DNA of 29,416 nucleotides from Candidatus Omnitrophota bacterium (GTDB taxonomy: Bacteria > Omnitrophota > Gorgyraeia > Gygaellales > Profunditerraquicolaceae), in NCBI GenBank assembly GCA_028717045.1, contig JAQUON010000001.1, positions 1 through 29,416 on the forward strand, read 5' to 3'. The notes beneath the pieces were generated by a model. The model did not search any database. It was not told where the DNA came from and was given only the letters and a program-made list of their open reading frames with translations. The translations under genes were made by a program, and so were the position numbers. Of the stretch, positions 20,887 through 27,906 are shown one piece after another; positions within the stretch are counted from its first letter, which is position 1, and each line of letters begins with the position of its first letter.

Positions 20887-22266
20887 TCAGTACCAGGGTA
20901 CTACCAACAGCACAATCCAGACAATTGCGGTGGTAATGATACCGACAGTAAGCCCGATCCAGAACCATTGAAAGAACGTCATGCGGATGTTTTTTTCTTT
21001 CTCAAGGATTCCAAGCGCGACAATATTTGCCGTCGAGCCGACAAAGGTGATATTGCCTCCGAAACAGCCTCCGAATAAAAGCGCCCACCATAACGATTGT
21101 AGGTTTACATGCATCGATTGAAAACTCTGCATCACGGGAATAAATGACGCGACAAGCACCACATTGTCCAAAATACTGGAGCCAATGGCAGAAAGCCATA
21201 CTACGATTCCTTTGAGGACATCAAGATTATTTCCTGCAAATGCAACCAGCCGTTGCGCGAGGATGTCGCTTGCTCCGGTGTATTTAAGGGTGCCTGCCTG
21301 GGCGAAAAGAAGCATAAAGAATAGGAGCGTCCACCACTCTACATCTTTCTCTATGAATTCCCTGGCCTTGCGCCATTTCCATAGCATGATTATGCCGGCG
21401 GAAAATAAAGGCGCAACCAGCAATATGGTATTCTTTTCAAGGTTTAATGCGAGTTCCAGCCGATGATGAAGTGAAATGAAAACAAGGGTAAAAATAAATA
21501 TCACTAATGAAATTTTAAGATGCCGCTCCGGCGGAACGGATATAAGCCGCATCAGGATTTCGTTAGCCCCGAAGCGTTTTATCTGCTGATCAAGCTCTCT
21601 AATCGCCTTCTGGTACCATATCAAGAGCACAAAAACGGCGGCACATAAACACAACAACATCAGGGGAAAGGCCTTTATGATAAAATCCTCAAAGCTTAAG
21701 CCTGCCTTGGTCGCTATCAAAATGCCGATAGGATTGCCTAATACTGTCCCCGCAGAGCCTATGTTCGTCGTCATGACCGAACATATAATAAAAGGCCTGG
21801 GATCGACCTCAAAGTAATCGCAAATTTCAATAATAGCCGCGACCATGAAAATAATGGAAGTGACTTCATCTATTGCGCACGCTAATAATGCCGAAAGTAT
21901 CGAAATGGCGAAAAGGAATTTTTTTGCAGTAAGGTGAGGGATCCTCAAAATCATGCTCACCAGCCACGCAAATAGCCCTTCTTCTTTAAGGAGCCCGATA
22001 ATCACCATCATGCCGACCAAGAATAGGATTATCTCTAAAGAAGAAAATCGAATCAAATGTTCGATGTCGATGGTGCGGCTTAAAAGCAGCACGGATGTCC
22101 CCAAGAAAGCAAAACTCAGGCGGAAGTTCCAAAAAATAAGCGTTCCCAAGATAGAAACAGAAAAAATGGTAACGGCGGTTGCCTGATGAACGCTCAAACC
22201 AACACCCCTTGAGAGAAAGCCCAGGCTCACAGATACGACAATAAGGACAATAAGTTTTTTAAGCAT
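20887..22266 (-). CDS. ArsB/NhaD-type ion permease
   Basis: A 459-residue membrane protein with about 11-12 helices of the ion transporter superfamily. Diagnostic repeats are TNIGSAGTVLGNPIGILI in the first half and GGNITFVGSTANIVALGI in the second, the two loops lining the substrate site. ATG 22266 is preferred; the frame to 22422 overlaps the CBS gene. Substrates in the family include Na+/H+, arsenite and dicarboxylates; none can be chosen here. It is 20 bases downstream of a CBS-domain gene. Confidence 0.9.
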   Translation of the reverse strand: MLKKLIVLIVVSVSLGFLSRGVGLSVHQATAVTIFSVSILGTLIFWNFRLSFAFLGTSVLLLSRTIDIEHLIRFSSLEIILFLVGMMVIIGLLKEEGLFAWLVSMILRIPHLTAKKFLFAISILSALLACAIDEVTSIIFMVAAIIEICDYFEVDPRPFIICSVMTTNIGSAGTVLGNPIGILIATKAGLSFEDFIIKAFPLMLLCLCAAVFVLLIWYQKAIRELDQQIKRFGANEILMRLISVPPERHLKISLVIFIFTLVFISLHHRLELALNLEKNTILLVAPLFSAGIIMLWKWRKAREFIEKDVEWWTLLFFMLLFAQAGTLKYTGASDILAQRLVAFAGNNLDVLKGIVVWLSAIGSSILDNVVLVASFIPVMQSFQSMHVNLQSLWWALLFGGCFGGNITFVGSTANIVALGILEKEKNIRMTFFQWFWIGLTVGIITTAIVWIVLLVVPWY

Positions 22267-22286
22267 GTGGATAGTATATATAAAAA

Positions 22287-22739
22287 CTACGCCTGTTGCA
22301 TTCCTTGCGTAAAGGCCCTCAACACATCCTCGCGCGCTATGATTCCGATTAATCTTCCCTTTGCATCGATGACGGGGAGGCGCCGGGCCCGCTGCGTAAG
22401 CATAATGCGGGCGACCTCGCACAACGCAGTATCTTCGGTAGTAGTAATTACCTCTTTGCGCATAAGCTGATTTATTTTGACGGTACCCAGTTCGGCGAAT
22501 TTTTTCTTTAATGACTTGGGGTCATCTTGATAAATGAATCGGCCCACCTTCTCAATGTAGCTGGGCAAAATATAGGAAAGTATGTCCTTTTCGGTGAACA
22601 TCCCTAGCAACTTATTCTCTTTATCCACTACCGGCAGGCCGCTTATCTTCATCTCCTGAAGGAGGCGCAATGCCTCTATGCCGGTTGCATCAAAAGGTAT
22701 GCTTTTAACTTCCCTGGCCATTACCTCTCCTACTCTCAT
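22287..22739 (-). CDS. Tandem CBS-domain protein
   Basis: A 150-residue protein made of two CBS domains: VGEVMAREVKSIPFDATGIEA to TEKDILSYI, then INQLMRKEVITTTEDTAL to AREDVLRAF. Such pairs bind adenine nucleotides such as AMP or ATP, or related ligands. A linker of about 30 residues (60-88) separates them. AAGGAGG lies five bases before ATG 22739. Its position directly upstream of the permease suggests it gates or senses for that transporter. Confidence 0.93.
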   Translation of the reverse strand: MRVGEVMAREVKSIPFDATGIEALRLLQEMKISGLPVVDKENKLLGMFTEKDILSYILPSYIEKVGRFIYQDDPKSLKKKFAELGTVKINQLMRKEVITTTEDTALCEVARIMLTQRARRLPVIDAKGRLIGIIAREDVLRAFTQGMQQA

Positions 22740-22770
22740 GCAGGCCTCCTTTATGATAAGATGCGAGAAT

Positions 22771-23334
22771 CTAGAATATTTCCTGTATGCGTGCCTTCAA
22801 TTTCCAGTACAGGGCTGCCGCTGCAATAGCCTTGAGTAAATCTCCGGCAAGAAACGGTAAGAAACCGATCAGGAATGCGCGCAACAGCGGTATGTGCAGA
22901 AAGGCCCCGAGCCATACGGTACCCATCATCAGAAGTGCGCTATCGGCGAGAAAGAAAACGCCTATTGTCCGAGGAAGGCTTCTGGAAGCAGCCCTGCGCA
23001 GTACCGCGACCAAGAAACTAGCTGTTAGAAAACCTACGAGATAGCCGCCTGTCGGGCCGAGTAGATAGATAATACCGCTACCAGAGTAGGTAAACAAAGA
23101 AACCCCTAACAACCCCAAAAGGATATAAAGCATCTGGCTCGCTACGCCGAGGCTTCCCAGGAATGCGCCTGAAAGTAACACAAAGAAGGTCTGCAGGGTC
23201 AACGGTACGGGAGTAAAAGGCAGGGGGATCCTGATATATGCCCCCAGACTCGTTAAGATAACAAAAACCATAACCCCGAATAACCGACGCCATGCCTTAC
23301 TAAGCACAATCTCTTTCTTTAATAATGCCTCCAT
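22771..23334 (-). CDS. bioY: BioY biotin transporter (S component)
   Basis: A 187-residue membrane protein with six hydrophobic helices and the BioY signature: LGAYIRIPLPFTPVPLTLQT near the N-terminus, GAFLGSLGVASQMLYILLG, and LGPTGGYLVGFL. It captures biotin and works alone or with an ECF module; no EcfA or EcfT gene is near. ATG 23334 follows GGAGGGAGG; the longer frame to 23439 would include a large hairpin and is rejected. It lies 31 bases upstream of the CBS gene. Confidence 0.94.
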   Translation of the reverse strand: MEALLKKEIVLSKAWRRLFGVMVFVILTSLGAYIRIPLPFTPVPLTLQTFFVLLSGAFLGSLGVASQMLYILLGLLGVSLFTYSGSGIIYLLGPTGGYLVGFLTASFLVAVLRRAASRSLPRTIGVFFLADSALLMMGTVWLGAFLHIPLLRAFLIGFLPFLAGDLLKAIAAAALYWKLKARIQEIF

Positions 23335-23390
23335 AGGGCCTCCCTCCTCTTGTGTGATAGTATGCAGAATAGAAGAATGAAAACATAATA

Positions 23391-23451
23391 AATAAAGGGC
23401 TAACCGCACCATCGCAACATCAAAGCCGGATGGTGGCATTAACCCTTTATT
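23391..23451. terminator. Large imperfect hairpin, probable terminator or bioY leader element
   Basis: Two 23-base arms (23391-23413 and 23429-23451) pair at 19 of 23 positions around a 15-base loop. The outer nine pairs are AATAAAGGG/CCCTTTATT and the inner seven are CACCATC/GATGGTG. A T-rich run (TTTATTTTTT) follows on the plus strand, and TTTATTTATTATG on the minus strand. It lies between the small membrane protein gene and bioY, both minus strand. Confidence 0.65.
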
Positions 23452-23480
23452 TTTTGATCAGATACAAGAATATATTCTGC

Positions 23481-23681
23481 CTATTCTTTGGCTATTGCCA
23501 GGGTTACGAGCCCGGCCAAAACAAAAAACAGACCAAAACAACCTTTGATCAGCAACTTGACCGCATACCACCAATACCAAACCGTGGATACGCCTATTAC
23601 CAGAAACGCAAGGCCCAAGAGGACCTTTAGAACGGTACCCATTACCTTGTTCGGCTCTTTCTGTTTTACTTCGTCTGCCAT
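23481..23681 (-). CDS. Small two-helix membrane protein
   Basis: A 66-residue protein with a charged N-terminus (MADEVKQKEPNK) and two transmembrane helices (about 14-34 and 44-63); the first is aromatic-rich (VSTVWYWWYAVK). GGAGG lies about eight bases before ATG 23681. It begins five bases after the acyltransferase stop and is probably cotranscribed with it. I do not recognise a family; it may help envelope lipid work or be an unrelated passenger. Confidence 0.75.
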   Translation of the reverse strand: MADEVKQKEPNKVMGTVLKVLLGLAFLVIGVSTVWYWWYAVKLLIKGCFGLFFVLAGLVTLAIAKE

Positions 23682-23686
23682 CTCTG

Positions 23687-24616
23687 CTACCCTCCTTCTT
23701 TTTCCGATTGAGGCCTACTCTTCCACCTGCGGTGAATCCACCCCCATGCTGCGGGGTATTGCCGGATATAAAATTCGATTATATCCGTTATTTTTTGTAT
23801 GTATAACGTAATGGTTTCCCGGTCGTCGGCCTTTTGAGCCAGTTCAAGGGGCGGCTCAAATATAATCCTATGCGAATCGTCTTGTTCCCTGACGATAAAA
23901 CACGGCACCACCGCAGCCTCGGTCCTCTGCGCCAGGACTATCGGCCCTATTGCGGTTGCTGCTTTCCTCCCGAAGAAATCAACGAATACTCCGCCTGTGC
24001 CGAAATTCTGATCAAGCGGGATAAAAAGCAACTCATTGGCCCTGAGGCTCTTTAAAGAGTTGAGCACGCAGGTTTTGCGAGGGATGCTATAGATAGTTTT
24101 GATCTTATACGCATCGCGCATGCGCATAAAGAATCTCTCAACCCGGTTATCTTTCATCGGCCGCATAATAGCGCCGGTCTTGTAGCCTTCGCGGCTAAGC
24201 CTCAGCAACATAAGAGGGAAATTGCCGAAATGGGCGCTTACAAGGATCACGCCCTTGCCTTTGGAGAGTGCCTTTTCCAGGTGTTCCCTGCCTTCCAACC
24301 GCACACGGCTAGTTACCAATTCAGGCTTAGCAGGCAGATAGACAAGCTCTATCCCTGATTTTGCCATTCCGATGAAGCAATCCCTGGCAATTTTCTCTAT
24401 CTGGCGGGCAGATTTTTCTTTGCCAAAGGCAACAGTGAGGCCCTCGATGGCTATTTTCCTCTGCCGGGAAGCAAATCTATAGCCTAACCCGCCTACTATT
24501 CTGGCAAAAGAATAGATATGCTTGCCCGGGATCAATTTTGCTATCAAAGAACAGGCTACCAAAAACAACCAACCTATAAAATAAGAAACGTGCTTTCGAA
24601 ATTTCTTCGAATCCAT
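23687..24616 (-). CDS. LpxL/HtrB-like lipid A acyltransferase
   Basis: A 309-residue protein with an N-terminal membrane anchor (about 11-29) and the lysophospholipid acyltransferase fold: VSAHFGNFPLM (H129), FIPLDQNFGTGGVFVDFFGRKAA, PCFIVRE and the closing YPAAWGWIHRRWK. The usual H-x4-(D/E) catalytic pair appears as H-x4-P here (HFGNFP), so the acid may be supplied elsewhere. In the family this enzyme adds secondary acyl chains to lipid A, implying lipopolysaccharide. It has a promoter with a very short leader and no Shine-Dalgarno. Confidence 0.88.
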   Translation of the reverse strand: MDSKKFRKHVSYFIGWLFLVACSLIAKLIPGKHIYSFARIVGGLGYRFASRQRKIAIEGLTVAFGKEKSARQIEKIARDCFIGMAKSGIELVYLPAKPELVTSRVRLEGREHLEKALSKGKGVILVSAHFGNFPLMLLRLSREGYKTGAIMRPMKDNRVERFFMRMRDAYKIKTIYSIPRKTCVLNSLKSLRANELLFIPLDQNFGTGGVFVDFFGRKAATAIGPIVLAQRTEAAVVPCFIVREQDDSHRIIFEPPLELAQKADDRETITLYIQKITDIIEFYIRQYPAAWGWIHRRWKSRPQSEKEGG

Positions 24617-24630
24617 AATAATGTTTATTT

Positions 24631-24658
24631 ATTATACTAAAGGGAAAAGAAAATTCAA
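24631..24658 (-). promoter_or_regulatory. Promoter of the acyltransferase gene, very short leader
   Basis: On the minus strand TTGAAT (24653-24658), a 16-base spacer and TATAAT (24631-24636). ATG 24616 begins 14 bases after the -10 box, so the 5' leader would be about seven bases without a ribosome-binding site. Confidence 0.65.
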
Positions 24659-24665
24659 GTAAAAT

Positions 24666-25148
24666 TTAGCGTTTATAGCCGATTTTCCGAAGGAATCCAG
24701 TGCGCCAGGATATGTCTTCTGCGGTTTCTATGCCTTTAGGCCTTGAGCCGTCAATAACTCCGAGTATGCCTCGGCCTGTATCGCTTTCCGCCACCACTAC
24801 TTCTACGGGATTGGCAGAGGCGCAAAAGACAGTACAGACCTCCGGGATAAGCTTTAAGGAATTCAATACATTAATCGGATATGCATCTCTTAAACAAACG
24901 ATAAAGCTGTGGCCTGCCCCGATTTCCAACGCATTTTCGCAGGCTATATCCTTTAGTTCTTTGTCATTGCCTTCCGCGCGTATCTTACAGGCTCCTGAAG
25001 ATTCAGCAAAGGCTAAGCCGAATTTTATTCCCGGCACGTTATTAACCAGTACTTCATACATATCCTCCACAGTCTTGATAAAATGGCTCTGCCCAAGTAT
25101 AATATTAACGTCATCCGGTTTTTTGATTTTCACGAGCTTGCATTCCAT
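24666..25148 (-). CDS. Adenosine-specific kinase family protein
   Basis: A 160-residue protein matching the small adenosine-specific kinase family (formerly DUF355): VNIILGQSHFIKTVEDMYE, VPGIKFGLAFAESSGACKIR, GAGHSFIVCLRDAYPINVLN, VCTVFCASANPVEVVVAE and GRGILGVIDGSRPKGIE. These blocks and the length agree with the family, better known from archaea and thermophiles; its physiological role is unclear. GGAGG lies six bases before ATG 25148. It is divergent from the CDF transporter. Confidence 0.9.
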   Translation of the reverse strand: MECKLVKIKKPDDVNIILGQSHFIKTVEDMYEVLVNNVPGIKFGLAFAESSGACKIRAEGNDKELKDIACENALEIGAGHSFIVCLRDAYPINVLNSLKLIPEVCTVFCASANPVEVVVAESDTGRGILGVIDGSRPKGIETAEDISWRTGFLRKIGYKR

Positions 25149-25235
25149 TCTTGCCTCCTGCGTAGTATACCTACTCTATGCAGATTCTATCATAAAAGCC
25201 AAACCGAAGCAATCTTCTCCTTTCTTATAAAATTA

Positions 25236-25263
25236 TTGAAATCGCATGAATATGGGATATAAT
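25236..25263 (+). promoter_or_regulatory. Promoter of a probably leaderless CDF gene
   Basis: TTGAAA (25236-25241), a 16-base spacer and a perfect TATAAT (25258-25263). ATG 25270 lies six bases after the -10 box, where transcription itself should start, so the mRNA would be leaderless. The upstream in-frame ATG at 25246 lies inside the promoter and is unlikely. Confidence 0.7.
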
Positions 25264-25269
25264 CGAACT

Positions 25270-26154
25270 ATGAAGAACTCCTCGCAGAACCGTACTGCCC
25301 AGACAAGAAATACCCTTATCGGCATCCTATTCCTCAATTGGCTGGTAGCATTCCTTAAAATAGTCTTCGGGATCTTCAGCCGGTGTGCAAGCATGACTGC
25401 AGACGGCTTCCATTCCCTTTCAGACGGCGCTTCCAATGTAATCGGCCTGGTGGGCATTCATCTTGCTGCCAAGCCCAAAGACATCGACCATCCTTATGGC
25501 CATAAGAAGCTTGAGACCTTTTTCTCCCTGGGGATCGCCCTGCTGCTTTGCATTGTTGCGTTTAATCTTTTTAAGGAAGGTGTGGCGCGTTTTTTCCACC
25601 CGGCATCCCCTCAAGCAAACGATATAAGCTTTTACGTGATGATTTTTACGATGGCGATTAATTTCGGGGTAATGCGCTTTGAATACAAAAAAGGCACGTT
25701 GCTACAAAGCGACATTCTCATCGCCGATTCCCTGCACACCCGCGCAGACATCCTCATCTCTTGCTCGGTCATCGTAACACTTGTATTCATCAGGCTCGGC
25801 TATCCCCTCTTTGACGCAGTAGCGACAATTCTCATTTCCTTCTTTATTGCCTTTAGCGCCTTTGAGATTGCGCAAAACAGTTCAGAGGTCCTCTGCGATA
25901 AGGTCGCGATAGTCGATACCAAAAAAGTGGTAGACCTGGTTCTCACCATCCCCGAAGTAATGACCTGCCATAAAATTCGCACCCGGGGAAGGCCGGACGA
26001 TATACATATTGACCTACACGTGCAGGTCAGACCGGATATGCACGTAGGAGAAGCACACGAAGTAAGTTATAAAATAGAGGAAGCAATCAAACAGGGTATA
26101 CCGGGGGTAACAGATGTGGTGGTCCATATTGAGCCAAAGGAAGGGCACTCATAA
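25270..26154 (+). CDS. Cation diffusion facilitator (CDF) transporter
   Basis: A 294-residue CDF protein with about six transmembrane helices and a cytoplasmic C-terminal domain (about 212-294). The transport-site motifs are HSLSD (H48, D52) in helix 2 and HTRAD (H156, D160) in helix 5; HxxxD at both is usual for Zn2+/Fe2+/Co2+ exporters. HPYGHKKLET after helix 2 is also typical. The C-terminal domain has the expected ferredoxin-like pattern with histidines (CHKIRTRGRPDDIHIDLHV). It would export a divalent metal, a counterpart to the ZIP and Feo importers. Its stop overlaps the convergent MFS gene by six bases. Confidence 0.94.
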   Translation: MKNSSQNRTAQTRNTLIGILFLNWLVAFLKIVFGIFSRCASMTADGFHSLSDGASNVIGLVGIHLAAKPKDIDHPYGHKKLETFFSLGIALLLCIVAFNLFKEGVARFFHPASPQANDISFYVMIFTMAINFGVMRFEYKKGTLLQSDILIADSLHTRADILISCSVIVTLVFIRLGYPLFDAVATILISFFIAFSAFEIAQNSSEVLCDKVAIVDTKKVVDLVLTIPEVMTCHKIRTRGRPDDIHIDLHVQVRPDMHVGEAHEVSYKIEEAIKQGIPGVTDVVVHIEPKEGHS

Positions 26155-27291
26155 GCCCTTGAGAATACATAGAAGGCCGATACTTGCAGATATCCCCATG
26201 AGGCTCCCGAAATAAAAACAGCTTGCCGCACCGAACGACTTCCAGAGAAGCCCCGCAATGAAAGAAGCAGGAAACAATCCTATGCCTACCAATGTCGCAT
26301 GTAACCCTATAGTCGTTGCCCGTAAATGCACAGGGGCAATATCGGCAATAAGCGCCTTTTCAACGCCCTCAGTGAAAGCCATATATACGCCGTACACCGC
26401 AAACAGCAGCCATAACATAGGCATATTCCTATTAAGGGCAAACCCAAGATACACCAAACCGTAGAAAAAATATCCCGAGACCAGAAGGGCTTTTCTGCCG
26501 ATCTTATCCGAAATCCAGGCAGCAGGATACGCACATACTGCATATGCAATGTTATAGACGAGGTAGAAAAGGATGACTGTCGCAAAAGGGCTTCCTAAGT
26601 CCTTGGCGCGCAGGAGCAGGAATTGATTCGAGGAGTTGCCGAGCGTAAAGACAAAGGTAAAAATAAGGAAACGCTTGAGCCTCTTGTCCAGCGTTGACCA
26701 GCGCAAGGCTACTTTAGCGGTAGGGGAGGCATTCGAAACTTTTTCTTCCCGCACGAAAAATAAAAAAATTACCCCCAGGGCTGCAGGGATAAGAGAAAGC
26801 AAAAAAATGCCCCTAAAGTCTCCCTGGTATGTGCGGATCAGGAAATATGCCGCCATTACTCCGATAGTCGCGCCTATAGTATCCATAGTCCGGTGTAAGC
26901 CGAAGGCCGAGCCCTTTTTACGCACGTCTGCACTTTCCGCAATAAGGGCATCCCTGGGCGCGGTCCGGATACCCTTGCCGAACCGGTCTATCGTTCGCGC
27001 CACCAATACGTACCACCAGCCAGTGGAAATATACAAGAAACACTTGCCTATCGCAGAACTTGTATACCCTAAGATAGTAAAAGGCTTCCTTGCCTTTGTT
27101 TTATCGGAGAAATAACCGGAAAAGACCTTAAGCAGGCTCGAGAGACTTTCTGCTAATCCCTCGATAAATCCCAGGACTGCAGGCCCTACGCCTAATTTAG
27201 TAACCAGGTAAAGCGGCAGTATCGGATATACCATCTCACTGGAAATATCCGTCAAGAGGCTCGTGATGCCTAAGATAATAATATTGAACAT
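26149..27291 (-). CDS. MFS transporter
   Basis: A 380-residue major facilitator with about 12 helices. The N-terminal half has FIEGLAESLSSLLKVFSGYFSDKTKARKP, the loop 2-3 motif region, and FGKGIRTAPRDALIAES; the second half has AAWISDKIGRKALLVSGYFFYG. The family is a common, poorly characterised bacterial group; the substrate cannot be inferred. No Shine-Dalgarno is visible before ATG 27291. It is separated from the M23 peptidase gene by 126 bases that hold an inverted repeat. Confidence 0.92.
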   Translation of the reverse strand: MFNIIILGITSLLTDISSEMVYPILPLYLVTKLGVGPAVLGFIEGLAESLSSLLKVFSGYFSDKTKARKPFTILGYTSSAIGKCFLYISTGWWYVLVARTIDRFGKGIRTAPRDALIAESADVRKKGSAFGLHRTMDTIGATIGVMAAYFLIRTYQGDFRGIFLLSLIPAALGVIFLFFVREEKVSNASPTAKVALRWSTLDKRLKRFLIFTFVFTLGNSSNQFLLLRAKDLGSPFATVILFYLVYNIAYAVCAYPAAWISDKIGRKALLVSGYFFYGLVYLGFALNRNMPMLWLLFAVYGVYMAFTEGVEKALIADIAPVHLRATTIGLHATLVGIGLFPASFIAGLLWKSFGAASCFYFGSLMGISASIGLLCILKGL

Positions 27292-27305
27292 AGCAATTTT
27301 TAGGT

Positions 27306-27394
27306 ATGGGTTAGGTTGTTTGTTCGGTTATTGGGTAAGGTCATTGGCGCACCGCCTGCCACTTACCAACAACCAAGCCATTTACTTAACCCAT
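27306..27394. repeat. Long imperfect inverted repeat between M23 and MFS genes
   Basis: The outer arms are ATGGGTTA (27306-27313) and TAACCCAT (27387-27394). The inner arms are GGTTATTGGGTAAG (27326-27339) and CTTACCAACAACC (27362-27374), complementary with one mismatch and one indel. Both arms can fold into one stem of about 90 bases. No T tract follows, so a standard terminator is doubtful; it may be a terminator remnant, regulatory hairpin or small repeat element. Confidence 0.6.
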
Positions 27395-27417
27395 CGACCG
27401 CTATCCATCTTTTGCTC

Positions 27418-27906
27418 TCAGCGCAAATACTCAGAAGGATCCGACGGGATATCATTATTCCTGATTTCAAAATGAAGATGGGGCAGCATATCGGTGTAAT
27501 TGGCATTCCCGGTCTTGCCTACCTTGCCGATAACCTCGCCTTGCCTCACCAGCGCGCCTTCGGACACAGCGATTTCACTGAGGTGGCCATAAAGGGTAAT
27601 CGTATTACCGGGATGGGTAATAACGACGTATTTACCGATGCCTCTTTTTTCCATGGCAGTCGTTACTCTTCCGCTACGGCTGGCCAGCACAGGCGTCCCC
27701 ACTTCTGCATACAGGTCAATGCCGTTATGCAGGCGCTTGCCTGTCCTGTTTGCGCCGAAATAACCCTCCCCCATATCATCAGAACGTATGACCATATCCC
27801 AGGAATACGCAATCGGAGAAAGATAATACTCTTTATCGAGAAAGTAGAGCGCTACGGTTATATACCCGCAAAACAATAAAAGCAATATCAGTAATATTTT
27901 TTTCAT
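27418..27906 (-). CDS. M23 family (LytM-like) peptidoglycan peptidase
   Basis: A 162-residue protein with one N-terminal membrane anchor or signal (about 4-22) and an M23 domain. Zinc ligands are H60 and D64 (HNGID) and H145 in LPHLHFEIR; the other active-site His is H143, with YGHLS at 106-110. All catalytic motifs are intact. It acts in the periplasm on peptide cross-links or as an activator. ATG 27906 overlaps the lnt stop as ATGA, with AGAGGGG just upstream; the longer frame to 27960 is rejected. Confidence 0.93.
   Translation of the reverse strand: MKKILLILLLLFCGYITVALYFLDKEYYLSPIAYSWDMVIRSDDMGEGYFGANRTGKRLHNGIDLYAEVGTPVLASRSGRVTTAMEKRGIGKYVVITHPGNTITLYGHLSEIAVSEGALVRQGEVIGKVGKTGNANYTDMLPHLHFEIRNNDIPSDPSEYLR

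Noticed and set aside
24700..25230. Plus-strand open frame of 176 codons opposite the adenosine-specific kinase
   Set aside because: Ser/Pro/Leu-rich antisense translation without recognisable domains, over a well-supported gene.
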